The notes under the pieces: generated by a model | What the model was told of the DNA's origin: nothing | What the model saw: the letters and a program-made list of their open reading frames with translations, nothing else | Databases searched by the model: none | Source of the DNA: Streblospio benedicti | Taxonomy: Eukaryota; Annelida; Polychaeta; Spionida; Spionidae | Direction: 5' to 3' | Length of the DNA: 64,000 nt | NCBI GenBank assembly: GCA_019095985.1 | Contig: CM032666.1 | Location: forward strand, 8,491,543-8,555,542 | Position numbers and translations under genes: made by a program | Shown: positions 39,403 through 52,000 of the stretch, piece after piece | Layout of the letters: the number at the start of each line of letters is the position of its first letter | Numbering within the stretch: the first letter of the stretch is position 1

Positions 39403-39813
39403 ATGTCTAATGCACTTGGTCCGAATCGCTGCACAGCCTTGCCATTCCTGCATGGATTTAGTGGCTGTGATACAGTTTCATGCTTTGGTGGCCGTGGAAA
39501 ACACACTGTCTGGGACATCTGGAAAGCATATGATGAGGTGACTCCCGCACTGACCACCCATGATGAGCGATTTGTGATTTTGCTGTATGATCACACAAGC
39601 AGTGAAAAACATGTGAATGTTGCCAGAAAGCAGCTATTTGCACAGAAAGGAAGACCAATGGACGGGCTTCCACCAACTAAAGCTGCACTAAAAGAGCATA
39701 CAAAAAGAGCTGTGTACCAGGCAGGTCATGTGTGGGCCAACATGTTTGTTCATGAACCCAACTTACCATCTCCTGCTGAATGGGGATGGTTGCAAACAGA
39801 CAATGGAGGTTGA
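39403..39813 (+). pseudogene. Transposon protein, C-terminal part (136 codons)
   Basis: It carries FLHGFSGCDTVSCFGGRGKH and TVWDIWKAY, followed by a Cys-poor C-terminal region ending GWLQTDNGG. The conserved text continues upstream of the ATG at 39403 in the same frame (NIDELWIAFGTGTSFRYLP at about 39340-39400), so the ATG is not the true start. The GCD aspartate would be the last acidic position of a PIN-like site. A further 600 bp without a feature separates it from the right inverted repeat. Confidence 0.65.
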
Positions 39814-40421
39814 AAAGTGAAATGGACTGAGCTGCCTGAGGCTTCGCATGCCTGTCGCCAGCTATTAAGGTGTGGGTGTAAGAAAGGCCAAGTGTAAATG
39901 TAAAGGCTGCACTGCCATGCACTGCTTTCTGTCTGTATCGCAGCATATGTGACCTTGAATAGAATGTTATTTGCTCAATACTGCACCATGACAAACAAGG
40001 TGTATGCCAATGGTATCTATTATGATGTACTTGTTTGTAAATAATTATTTTGTACATAGATGATGATCTGTTGCTTTACGAAGTGAGCCGTTAATTTTGA
40101 AATATATCCCTGGTATATACATATACTCGTTATATTGGTATATGTTTACAGTGATGCATATTGATTGTAAGATTTCATAATGCATAGGTATAAAATATAG
40201 ATAAGCAAATGTTATTCCTTTTATTTTCACAACTCAAACTCAATGCACCGACAATTAGCTGGTCACAAGTTCTACCTATAATCCACTTCTACAAGATTTT
40301 GGTGGTCGGCCTAAAAAGAGTTTGCATTGACCTTGTCATAATATCGGAACCTGAATCTGGTTAAGTACCAATAACTGCTCTAATGGGCACCTTACTCACA
40401 GATACATCTTTGATAGTAGTT

Positions 40422-40969
40422 GTTACACTTTGGCTTACAAATGTATTCTGAGATACTAAGATCACGATTCTATATCAACTAGGCAAAGAGCTATTAACTC
40501 ATATACTTTCATCCGCCATATTGTGGCCGCCATATTGAAAGATGGCTGCCATAGAGGTCAGAGGTCATTGATTTAGTTATATTAGAACACTTAAACTTAA
40601 ACCTGTAGGTTTGACCACTAAAATCACACTTAAGAGTTGACTAGATGATGAGATATGGATATTCATATATATTTTTTTGTCGGCCATTTTGGAAAATGGC
40701 CGTAATTGGGGTCAGAGGTCAAATAAAGGATATATGTTTGAAAGTAGACATTGTCTACTATTGAAAATATATGTTTTAACACCAATATGATAAGTTTGAG
40801 TTGACTAGATGATGAGATATTGATGATTATATATTTTTTGTCGGCCATTTTGGAAAATGGCCGTAATTCGGGTCAGAGGTCAAATCTGCGATGGCCCTAT
40901 AGCTTAAAATACTTCATATGGGATGTTCTCGCAACCTGCCAAATTTCATGCTTCTTTCATTCCGTGAAC
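40422..40969 (-). repeat. Right terminal inverted repeat
   Basis: This is the inverted counterpart of 36972-37518, with the same internal palindromic subunits. It ends at ...TTCCGTGAAC, after which the two flanks no longer match. Confidence 0.9.
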
Positions 40970-42862
40970 GATTTATCACCAGGCAGCCTTGCCTGATCTG
41001 TCAGTTTAATTAGAAAATTCTATGTTGAGTTTTGTATGTTATCAATAATACATACTCACCGAAAATGACGTTAAATATATGTTTGGGCTAAGCCATAAAT
41101 ATGAAAAAGATTATATTGTTATATACAGAAACACACACAAATATAATCATAACCATAAAACAAATCAGTTGTTGTCAGCTGGTTGTTCACACTAAAACAC
41201 GGTAAAGCGTCTTAGTATCCAAATGTGTGCAACATTATTAGCTACAGTTATTTGGTTTCAGTTCATGTATGTAAAACTATTCATTGTAAAAATGCGACCT
41301 GAGACCTTAAAAATGCTTATATTTTTTGCTTAAAAAGTAACTTAATTCATTCACTTACTATAGGTTGGGCTGAGCAGTACTTCGAATGATAATTATATTC
41401 CTTTGTTGTATTCCAGTAAGTAACTCTTGATCAGACTTCAATAGACTATATCTCCAAGCTTAACATTTAGGTGTACATGTATCAAAGAAGACGTAGATGT
41501 GTATACTATTTTTTCATAAACACGTCACAAACATTTCTGTCTCTGCTGGCCATTTTTAGCAATGACAAAAAAGAAGCTACGTTGATTCACACAAACATGG
41601 TATGGGAAGTCGTCGGATCTTGCATGGATACCTCCGTTGAATTCACCTTATATTGATTGCTACTGAAACATAATTGTAAAGCCAAGCTGGAGATCTATTC
41701 TCTGGATCAAGAAAATGCCCTAAGCGAAGAAAGAGTTGACGGTATGTGTGTATGTAAGGACGAATATTAATAACTTGTTAGTTTAATTACTTGGAAACAT
41801 GCAGTTATCAGGCTTTAGCAAGTCAATTGGATCTGTTCATTATTCATTTTTTGTAAATGTTTGGATTGTAAAGATTGTACAGGATCGACACCACGATTGC
41901 GATAAAGTGATGAAGTAACACAAGTTGTTGAACCATGGTGTTTGAGCCAATGCTGAAGAAGCGTGAAAGCAAGAATAATCATAATAACAAGGCAATTTTC
42001 AGTGCAATATTTTATTTCTGTTTATTATATCATTGGTAAAAATAAACATTTTTATACATTACTACCAACTAAGATATCACTAAAATATCTCTAAAATATA
42101 AAACCAGAAATCTCCTGACATAACTAATATGTATGATTAGCTGAAAAAATTGTTCACGTTTGAATGGAGAGAAATTGAAACCAGCACTAAACACAATTAA
42201 CATACGACTGTTAATATACCTTACCATAATTAGCACAAAACTCTTAAATAGGATTAAAGTTCTCAAAGCGTTTACCAAAGTTAATCAATTCGGGAATCTC
42301 ATAGAAATGCATAGTCTTTTCACTCTGCTTTTATGTTAAATAATCTAGTTGTTAGTTTATCTTAGAACCAAGAAAAACACACTCCTATGATGAGAATATT
42401 CTCTACAAAACTAGGTCTAACACAACATGTGAAACTTCTACTGTCAAAAGTCGTGCAGCTGCTACCTTGGCAAGTCTCGCCGGCATAAAGTGAATTGTAC
42501 AACGTGTACTGTATTGCTATTGTTGTGTGTTCATATTGGAGAGCTAAAAGCCACTTTCTAAATCTGAAAGTAAGTTAGCGCTAGCAAAAATGTACACCCC
42601 ATGTAATAGTGACACTGACGTTACCCTAAATTCTTTCTGCACAGATTATTATACTCTAACAATTGTGACACTTTTTACACTGCAGTTAGACCTTTTAGCT
42701 AGAGCTTAAACGGAGAAAAATTATATTCTTGAGCGACCCGAAATTTCGAGTTATCAGTGTCATGTATAATGTGAAATAAGTATTGGCTATTTAATAGTAT
42801 TCCCTTATAAATTCGAATTATATACTTTTTATTTATGATAAACAGGCTCCTAGAAAAAATCC
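40970..42862. other. No gene recognised; 3' flank of the oxidoreductase gene
   Basis: AT-rich, short frames only. The 3' UTR of the oxidoreductase gene on the minus strand should run into this stretch; no single poly(A) site can be singled out. Confidence 0.5.
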
Positions 42863-44012
42863 TTATTGGGGAAATTGGACAACTTGTCCGCTTTTCAATG
42901 ACTTCTGACACGCAGCCACCAGCTCGTTGACAAGGATTGTGGATTCTGCCGTCACCACCATTTCTTCTTTACCTGGTGACACAAATACATATATTTATAG
43001 ACTATTAGTGTGTTGTATAAAACAATAGATCAATAACATACGCAATAAAGAAAAAAAATAAGCGTAAACTAAATGGTCCGGGTAAATGGTAAACAAAATT
43101 CTGACCCAGCATACTTTATGGCATAAAGATTAACATAAGCCCATAGTTAAGAAACGAATCTTCGAACATTCGAATGTTCGTCACACCACCCACGTTTGTA
43201 ATAAAACGAGGCCATGAAAAACACTCGCGCACGCACAAACCCATGAACAATAAAACTGCATAAAATTAAGAAAACTCGAATATTCGAGTAGAAAATGGCT
43301 TGTTCCCGTAGATATGAAGACTGTAAAATGTTAACGTCTTTACTCTTGATTTGCGTTTTACTTATAGTCGAAGCACACTCACCATTTAGTACGTTAACGA
43401 AGTGGTCCATCTCCAGCCGGTAGCTGTCCATGTGTCTCACCACTCCCAACTCGTGTATCGGGTCCGCCAGGGCGCCCTTGTCGGTCATCAGGACAGTGTG
43501 GGTTTCCCCAAAGTTATTCATTTGCAGCATGCCTCGCTCGCCAAACACCTGTCATGGGGACATTAGGTCAAATTATGCCATATCGTGACGTTATCAGATA
43601 CAGGTGTATATATCCTTATTTTGTAAACATGCCTTCTCCACATTAAGTGGCTGGCTGGAATAGAGCGGACAGCCGTGTAGCTGTGAGACCAAAATGCTAG
43701 CCACACCATAAAGAGTAAAGAGGTGAGAGAGATAGCTTATATTAGAATTTAGTTTTGATGGCAGGACCTGGCCTTCGAGCACACCATAGAAATGTGATTT
43801 ATGAACAATTATGGTTCCCAACTGATACAACCCACATCCCATCTTTGTGGCGAGGTGCTACAGCCGCTGGCAAACCAAAATCATGGCCGTACCTCTCGAA
43901 GGTTTCCGCACATAGCGCCGAGATGACCTAATTCTGAGCAGCAAGAGACTGCCCTTTTCACCCCATCCCCCCCCCCCCCGCTCCCCCCCAAAAAAATGAA
44001 ATAAAATAAAAA

Positions 44013-44081
<69 letters not shown>

Positions 44082-47017
44082 ATCGCGGAATAAAAAAAAT
44101 AATGGTGCATGCAAATGCCGTGGTAGCCGTCTGCAGTTATGTGTCTAATGTTGGGTTAAAGAAACACACTGAAGATATGTCCGACAGTCACGAATGTCCC
44201 TACCCCCCCCCCCATCCTACCCCCACCCCTACCCGCACCCCTATACCGAATTTCTACTATACGGTAGCAGATGGTGAACACATAAGCATGACAATGAGAT
44301 GATATGATCAAACCTTTTATAACACATTTGTGATTAGGCGTCACCATTCGGGACTATAACTTTTAACCGTTGCCGTTAAGCTAGGTGAGACAATTCCAAA
44401 AATTGTAGCCGAATCACTCATGGTTAATTGTCTTATGTCACATACATGTTTTCAAAAGGTACAACAATGGCCTGAAATTTCTCACTTGCAGCACAATAAA
44501 AAAACTTAAAACAATCGGGCGTAAACATTCGTGTCTGTATAGTACATTGTATACATAGTGGGTGAAAGTTCCAATTAATGATCATACCTCGAGACGATGA
44601 TCATGATTCAAGGCCGCATTCCTGTTGACCTCTATCATGCCTTTCAGACCAGACGGGAAGTTCAGTATTACTACAATGGTGTCGACGTCACCACATTCGG
44701 CGTAGTCGGGCTCCAGGGCGTGTCCCGTGGCGTAGACGGAGCAGGGCGCCTCCCCGCCAGCCAGGCTCACGATGGTGTCGATATTGTGGATCACACTGTC
44801 GACCATTATGCCTCCTAGGTGATATACAATAGATTGTGAATACGTAAGTGTGCAATCTGCTGTACTGTGTTCAATCATCTCCGACATCTCCACCAAACTT
44901 GTCACCAAAGAAGCGAAGAGAAAATCTTTAACCGTCTTATTTTCTCCATTCAACGTGCATAATTCTATCTACATGCTGAGTGGGGTTTATATTCTCTAAG
45001 TACACCTCTTGAGGTGTCAATAGTATATACAAGATGGTTGGGTCCAATGGCAATTTTACTATGGGTGGATTATGTGTAGGCAAAAAATTACATTTCGCCA
45101 AGAATACCTTCAATAAGGTCACCCTAGTACCCACCCTAGACCCTGATGTAGTACATGGGGGGTCATAATGACCGGGTCACACTAGTACCCACCGGAAACC
45201 CTGATGTAGTCCATGTTGGTCATGGTGGCCGGGTCTCGGCTCACGCTGCGCACACTGCGTAGTCTGCCCAGCTCGCCCGCGTGCACTGCAACCTCGATCT
45301 TGTGCTGGCTCGGGTCGAAGCGTCTGCATGGCATAGAAAGGGACATATGACACACATTAAGAGGCAAAAACGTGAGGACATCATATATTGTATATTGTGC
45401 ATTTTGTGCGTGCTGAAATGATATATTAGATTCTTCAATATGAAATTTAAAAGTATTGAGTGCATGCAGTACAGCATCCAATTAAGACCACCTCTTTATT
45501 GAGACCACCTCTATCTACAAGACCATTTTTCACGGTCCCAAAACTTTCATAACGCTACCAAAATGAACATCTGTATGGAGACCACCTCTCTGTTGAGACC
45601 ACCTAAAACTGCGACCAAGGGAGGTTCCACTGTATTTCATATAGTCTACGTTTTAAGCATGTGGGATGTGTGTATTTTTAAACCACTTATCATATAATCA
45701 ATGCAAGGTGATTGTTTCGCTTACCTGTTAAATGCGCAATACAGAGGTACTGCTTGTTTCTTTGCTTCTTTGTACAGTAACTTGGTTCCTTCCAATGAAG
45801 GAGAAATGGGTTTCTCACAGAACACGGCTTTTCCTAATTGGAGACGATTGGGTTGACATGTTGTATTGCTATTATGTTGTTGTAGTATTATTTCATTCTT
45901 ATTTTACTTTATTTTACCGTTATCATCACAACTTTATCATTGTTTTGCAAATTACAATTTTTCTCATGCTTTGATTAGTGTCGACATTAAATAGTAGCGA
46001 TCGTCTTTATTTGGCACCTTTCTACGTCTGGTTGGAGTTTAATTGTAAGTAGATGAACTAGAAATTAGAACATATTATATAAACATTCCATAATTACAGC
46101 ACCTGCTTGCAGTGATGATTTCACGATAGGCTCGTGAGTAAACGAAGGTGTAGATACAATCACAAACCGCACACTGAAAATGTATACCCTCTATTAAAAT
46201 CATGCAATAACTGGCCTTAAGCGGCCTTAATAGAGAGCAAACAGTGTTGTTATAATCATAGTATCTAGATCAATGTCTAGATGGAACACAAAAAATATTT
46301 TCGTATTTAAGAATAAGTGTAACTATTATCTTAGATGCCACCTCACCTCTCATCCTGTAAGACATTCTGCAACTCAGATGTCTTAGCAACTTTTACCTTG
46401 TCCTCGCAACCATACTTTTTCAGAAGAGCCTCGGCCTTGGGTAGATCTTCTTCAACCAGCCACCTAAAAAAATCACAGTTGCCACACATGATCCTTACCA
46501 ATTTCTTATACAATGACGAGAGGGTTCAGAGGTCGTGGAAAAACGAGTATGCCGAAAATGGGAACGAAAGTTGTGTTTTTCAGACGTGTGGGATGGTGGA
46601 GAAAATGCTAAAACTGTTACATTAAGGGCGGGTGAGACGCTATTGAATGCTGGATGTGGAGAACGAGTAAGCAAATGTGGAATATTGGACTTCTTTTCAT
46701 GAGTCCGGATTATCGCTCCTGCTCGTTGAGGTATTGCTCCTCTGCTCCTTCCTACCCAACCGGTGTAACCCCCACATAATTTAAGCAACCTTCATTAATA
46801 TCTTCTTTTAGCCCTTTAAAGACCCATCTTTAAATTAATAGACTTACACACACGCACCCAGAAAGTTTAACATCCTCATTCTAGTGTTTTGGTAAATTTG
46901 TATTTAGAAATCGTTGGTCGGTGCTTACCTTATATCAATCTCGTCATGTAAGAAGCAATTTCGGAAGTGTATGCTTCCCATTCGTCCTGTACCAAAAATT
47001 GCAACGCCAATCTTCAT
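42863..47017 (-). CDS. Gfo/Idh/MocA oxidoreductase, inositol 2-dehydrogenase-like (8 exons)
   Basis: This is an NAD(P)-dependent oxidoreductase, probably oxidising myo-inositol or a related polyol or sugar in the cytosol. Exons on the minus strand are 47017-46929, 46463-46347, 46173-46103, 45833-45725, 45323-45193, 44814-44588, 43548-43383 and 42972-42863. They join in phase to exactly 340 codons (339 residues), close to bacterial inositol dehydrogenases (about 337-345). The Rossmann dinucleotide motif GTGRMG lies at residues 9-14 right at the N-terminus. VIVSTPSFTHEP is at 73-84. The conserved EKP is at 99-101 (catalytic Lys100). SGGIMVDSVIHNID at 172-185 supplies Asp178 and His182, spaced as in Bacillus subtilis IolG (Lys97, Asp172, His176). 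No signal peptide is seen. The exact substrate cannot be read from sequence, as family members also act on glucose, trans-dihydrodiols or biliverdin. Confidence 0.92.
43960..44085. repeat. C run plus (AAAT)n microsatellite in an intron
   Basis: A C run at about 43969-43988 is followed by A-rich sequence and about 19 TAAA tetramers to 44084. It lies in the oxidoreductase intron 43549-44587. The minus-strand poly-Tyr/Leu/Phe frame over it is an artefact. Confidence 0.9.
45482..45632. mobile_element. TA-type MITE fragment related to 4661-4837
   Basis: The right end reads AGGTTCCACTG followed by TA, matching the CAGTRGAACCT ends of the nested MITE at 4661. The interior has repeated GAGACCACCTCT units. 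The left end is degraded (CAGCATCC...). It lies in the oxidoreductase intron 45324-45724. Confidence 0.5.
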
Positions 47018-48794
47018 TTTTATGATTATTGTGAGTGAATCATGAACTAGTATACGAATTACCACCTACTATGAACTTTGATTTGATCTTTGATAGCCTA
47101 TATTATTTGAACTGTCCAAACAATACACGTTATTTGCATACATGTGTATTTGTCATAAAAATTGATTAATGCAATTGATTGTAACAGATGCATTTTTTCG
47201 ATTACATATGTAAATTTTGCATCCATATATTGTAAACTAGTGGCCTGTGTGTAAGTATTAACATACAGGATGCTTTTTCAAATCCATGGGGCTAGATCTA
47301 TATCACAGTTTTTGTCGGGATGGATGAGTGGTCTAATGCGCTTGCCGTAAGTGTTTACTCGTCGAATATGCGTCACGGTGATAGTGCTCCAGGGTTCAAG
47401 TCCCTGTAATAGAAGCTATGTGACTTGGAGAAAGAATCAATCTATGTTTTAAAGTACGTGTTAGTGGAGATAAAAATATTTATATGTATAAAATTTGATC
47501 ACTTAGCTGTTAAATAAACATCGTCGATGTCGCGTTAATGGCATAACCATCTGACATGAATCAAAATAGACCACAGAAAATCATTATCTCATCTAATGAA
47601 ACCCAAAATGCAGTGATCACAGCTATGATGACGATGATGACCAGCAATGTAGCAAGTGCACTCTTTAATTGTACTTGTCATTCTGCAAGTGAAAATAACT
47701 AGCAAACATAGATCTGTATACGTGTATACACACTTCACAATTACGAATAGCATAAAAAGTCTCTTGATGCGACCATATGACAGATAATTATGGTGGGCTT
47801 ATTTCTGACGTACAATAAACATCGACTACCGTCTGTCGCACCTACCGATCCAGTGCTACTGTAAAAGTGCTAATGTTAGCGCTCTAGCAAGTGCAGTCGG
47901 ATTTTTTGCTTTCTGTTAAGTATAGAATTGTAGTTTCTGATAAATTGTGAGTTTTAAATAGTACACAGAGCAAACAAAAACAGATGTGGATGTACGCAGA
48001 TAAATCTGAAACGCTTTGCATTGTGATGCATGATGATCCTTTGGTGAAATGTTAGTGGGATTTACAAAGACAATTCCTGCAGCACATGTTCAATTCCTAT
48101 TTAAAATCGCACTTCAATATCAGTTTATCAATCATAAAACACATCGGGAATGGCAAAAAAGTAAATACAAAAAATGCTACTGGAATAAAAAAAAACGTGC
48201 ATAAAATATTTGGCCATAGTTGAAGTGAAAATTTGTCAATTTACTGCACTAGTGATTGACCAGTTAGTACTCCAGACAGGGGCTCTCTGCCACGGGGAGC
48301 GCTTCACTCTCGCAGAAATCGCTTTTGCCACAAATCATACTTGTGTCTTCAAAGATGACTTGACCACTTAGTACAGGACGAGTGATTAATAGCTTTGCTT
48401 TAATACATAAAAACAACAACTTTGCCGTGGAAACCCGAAAAATATGGCTGCTCTGACAGTGCACAGTGTTCCTCAAATGGTCAAGAGTAGAATAGACAGC
48501 TGAATGTGTTTTTATTTTCTATTAGGGTGTGTCTTAAAGGAAGCTGTAGCATTCCGAGAAAAATTGTGGATTTAAGTTAGAAAACTGTAATATGAATTAC
48601 TTATATAGTCATTTTTGCAGCGTGTATGATTTTGATTTTTATTGTGAAGTGATATCAAACAAAGAGTTTTAATTGATGAAAAATATATTTGGTGAACGGA
48701 TATTTTCACATTTTATTCTGGATATGGCTAGCGACTAGGATAACAATACACTTACAGCGAGATATTTAATCAAGTGTGCTATATCTCAATTTAG
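47018..48794. promoter_or_regulatory. Divergent intergenic region between oxidoreductase and ERM-like gene
   Basis: The two genes point away from each other with 1.8 kb between their start codons, so promoters for both should lie here. A splice acceptor just before 48795 (CTCAATTTAG) shows that the ERM-like gene has at least one upstream noncoding exon in or before this region. No TATA box was clear. A tRNA-Leu-like element lies at 47313-47410. Confidence 0.5.
47313..47410 (+). repeat. tRNA-Leu-like SINE head or tRNA pseudogene
   Basis: It starts GTCGGGATGGATGAGTGGTC, close to a eukaryotic tRNA-Leu 5' half. It has an A-box-like GAGTGGTCTAATGCGC and a good T-arm (CAGGG, TTCAAGT, CCCTG) with B-box GGTTCAAGTCCC. 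A long variable region fits a class II tRNA. The 3' end does not pair with the 5' end as an acceptor stem, so a working tRNA is unlikely. Confidence 0.5.
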
Positions 48795-48803
48795 GTGTAT
48801 AAA

Positions 48804-49061
48804 ATGGCAGATCCCAAAACTGAATATACAGTGTCGGAGAAAGAAAATGGTTCAAACGGTTCTAAACATGATAAAACAAAATCAAATGAAAAGAAAAGCA
48901 ATAAGAAAGAGAAGAAGAAAATGCATGGAAAAGACAAGACTAAAGAGCCAAAGGTGAAAGGCAAAAAGGGAAAGAAAGGGAAAGATACAAATAAGTGTGA
49001 GAAGATTGAACAAACAGTTTTCTCAAAAGTTCTCAATCCAAAACCTAAAAAGGATGAAAAG
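48804..49061 (+). CDS. ERM-like exon encoding the Lys-rich N-terminal extension
   Basis: It encodes 86 residues, [20 protein letters not shown] onward, then dense Lys/Glu ([20 protein letters not shown]). The true start is the ATG at 48804; the frame opens three codons earlier with a GTG directly at the splice acceptor. Standard ERM proteins begin only about 5 residues before the first FERM strand, so this extension is unusual. A highly basic tail could bind phosphoinositides or act as a nuclear signal; both are inference. Confidence 0.85.
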
Positions 49062-52000
49062 GTAAATAGGGATATTTTCATGCATATATCTCATTTCATA
49101 AGCTTTCTTGGGAGCAATTTTGCATCTGTAGAGCTACAGATTGTGAATTTTTTACATTACATAATAACGCAATCAAACGGTAGGATTTTCAACACAACCA
49201 TAATGAAAAATAAATCAGAATTCATTACGACCATTGCTCTAAAATCATTACGCTCACCATTGCCGAAATTATATTTTCAATTATCAACAAAACTAGAATC
49301 AACTTTGTGTTCAATGCAATCCTTAAGGCGTCCAACGCAGTATTAGAGTATTTAATTTTTTGATAGCAACATGAATATGATAGAAACTTCAATGAGTAAA
49401 ACTCAGCTTCCGTCTTGGATGATGGTTACGCGCATTACGATCATCAGTGTCGGCACAGTGTTTTAAACCCGCTTTTAATACACATAGGCGATCATGTGCG
49501 AATCTTTGGAACGCATAACGGCGATTTTGGCCAGGTTGTCAACTTGGGCGTATTGGGGCGGCATTTAACGTAGTAAAAATGCTTGTTACATTGAATTGCT
49601 GAGCAAAACGAAGTGTTACTAATATGTGCGAATGTTCTGCGATTCCTAAAAAACTATTTACAACAAACCTTAACTAAACAGTATAGTCGTCAGCAAATTA
49701 TGAACATGTTCAAAATTTCTTGGCGAATTTGCCTGTTCGCCAACTAGCTAGTGCACGTAGAGCTACGCGGGTGGAATTCGCTAATGTGTAAGGCAGGCTT
49801 TAAGACACTTGTCTGCCCCAATTGACTTTATCTCACAGCGCCGGCGCGCACTTGTTTTCCTTCTTCTTCAACGCTACCATGGCACATGTAGGCCTACTGT
49901 GAATGTAGATGTCATTGCATGTTAATTTCTGGGGGGAAGTTTTCATTGGACACCATTGGGTCAGGGGGTGACCAGACTGAATTAGGAGCAGTCATTTTCA
50001 AGGCATGTCTCGAAATGTCGTAATTATATTTTAATATATGTAAATGTGGTCGTTTACAGTCATGATTCAAGTATTTTGGTTTCACGACTTAACATTATAC
50101 ACCAGGTCATTGGTATCCTTGTCAAACCATATCTTTCGCAACCGTAGCGCAGACACTCACACTCACGTTTGCGTTCACTCACCTGACCTGTACCTATTAA
50201 ATGTGTATGTACCACGGAACAGTGTGCAACCTGTCATGGGTAAGTTTGCTCAACACCTACCACCGAACCCGACGGGGAATAGAACCCACGACCTTCTGTT
50301 CACGAGTTCAACTCCCCTTGCTATCCATCCGGCCACGGAAGCACACAGCAATATCATATTTTTTCAAAGCATTATTAACATTATTAAATTGGGGGGGGGG
50401 GGGGCACTAACCTAGATAATGTACAAGGGAATGGGGGAGGCATCCACCGCATACTTTATATCTTGGGTGAAGTGTGCTAGAATTTTGCAAAACATAAGGC
50501 TTAAAGCGCTGATTTTCCTATCTGAAGGGGTGCATAGGCAAGTGGGATGAATTTAGTGTGCTGATCAAGAGCTAAATTAGACCTATCAAGTGCTGATTTT
50601 AGCAGCTTGGGTCATGATGTGCTGATTTTTAGGGGTGATATTCTGTGACCCATTCCGGTGGCGCCTCCACGTTCGCAAAATGTATTAAGTGCGCATCCCC
50701 CTGCTAGACCTAGCTATATAGTAACCAGATCGTAACCAGTGGCGAGAACTGTATTGTTAGAATAAATAGACTTCTTCTGCACCCCGTACAGTTTATTTAC
50801 AACATTTTGCCTTGGAATGAACAATATTGTATTTCCGAATTCAATATTCAATAATAGCGTAACACAAAGATACCACTACATATATGATCTTCGTAATAAT
50901 TAAGAAACAATTGTGGTACCAACAAGTGACCAGTGTTGTGGGCACCAGCTTGCTTCTAGTCTTAGCTGCAGGCGCTCTCGTATTTATTGTTGAAGAAGAA
51001 GAGCTGATTTTGACACAATGCGCTAATTTCAAATGATTGATGGCTGGTACACACGCTCTCATACATTTGTTTTATTTGTGTAATTGAAATCAGTGTTGTA
51101 TTTTCTGTTTGTTTCCCTCGAAAGTCGAGACGGCGAAGCTTTTTATATATTTCTAGTGATAAATGATAAGCGCTTCATCCATTATAAAACATCTTTTGAG
51201 GTGCCAAACCTTCTAAAACCATAGATAGCTTTTAAATAGTATTCTGTGTGTAGTGTAATCTTTGACAATTATACTTTTGTGTTGAAATTTGAAAATATTG
51301 TGTTGTTATTTTGTGATTCATGTTCTGTATTTAATACGTAATATTGAAAAGAGTATACCGTTTTTTAACTCAAGTTTGTCCATTTTGCATTATATTCTGA
51401 GGATGACCGCAAGGTTGAAAATATGCAATTAAAATGTGAATTGAAGATGGTTCTATAATTTGTAATGAAATATATTTTTGGTCTTTAACTTTAGACATTT
51501 AACTTATTTGCCGCCATTTGGCATACAAGAAAAAGCAAGTGACATAAACTTCTAAACTAAACCAACTTTTGTTCACGCAGCCAAATGTCCGAGTGAGCGG
51601 TTTTGAGCGCGACTTCGAGTTTCACATCACATCTTTCACCACGGGCCGGCAACTGTTCGACATGGTCATCGACCAGGTCAACATCCGCGAGGTCTGGTTC
51701 TTCGGCCTAAGCTTTGTAGACAGCAAGGGTTACATGGCTTGGTTGAAGCTTAAGAAGAAGGTTAGTGAAGCACAGACAACACGTCTTCACTTACTCTGTG
51801 TCTACGTACAATCAGTACAATAAGATATATCCCACTCTGTGGCAGCTCAACCGAAGCACCGAATTCAGTTGTATGAGGAAAAGAAAAACAGACTCTCTGT
51901 TAAAAAAAGTTGTCCTCTGGACCTGCCACATCACCCTTTACATACTCTGCCACACCATATGAAAGAGGGGTGATATGGACAGGCAGGGACATTGTGTTTG

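Larger units (their letters stand above)
36972..40969 (+). mobile_element. 4-kb DNA transposon with 547-bp terminal inverted repeats
   Basis: The left repeat (36972-37518) and right repeat (40422-40969) are inverted copies with about 25 differences by eye, roughly 95 percent identical. Both begin at GTTCACGGAATGAAAGAAGC. Each repeat contains internally repeated units carrying a palindrome, CGGCCATTTTCCAAAATGGC plus CG. Between them lie three plus-strand frames: 37475-38488, 38475-39338 and 39403-39813. These belong to a protein type I recall as recurrent in cnidarian, lancelet and fish genomes, with DHTNYARW, DQAHEQNN and GFSGCDTVS motifs. No clear target-site duplication was found at these ends. 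The superfamily is not assigned. Confidence 0.8.

Noticed and set aside
36972-40969. CRISPR-like or satellite interpretation of the repeated palindromes near both ends
   Set aside because: The units are few, sit only in the two inverted arms and are explained as subunits of terminal inverted repeats in an animal genome.
43881-44114. Minus-strand frame with repeated IYLF residues
   Set aside because: It is a translation of the (AAAT)n microsatellite.
48791-49081. Minus-strand Phe/Leu-rich frame that looks like a membrane protein
   Set aside because: It is the antisense of the Lys-rich first coding exon of the ERM-like gene.
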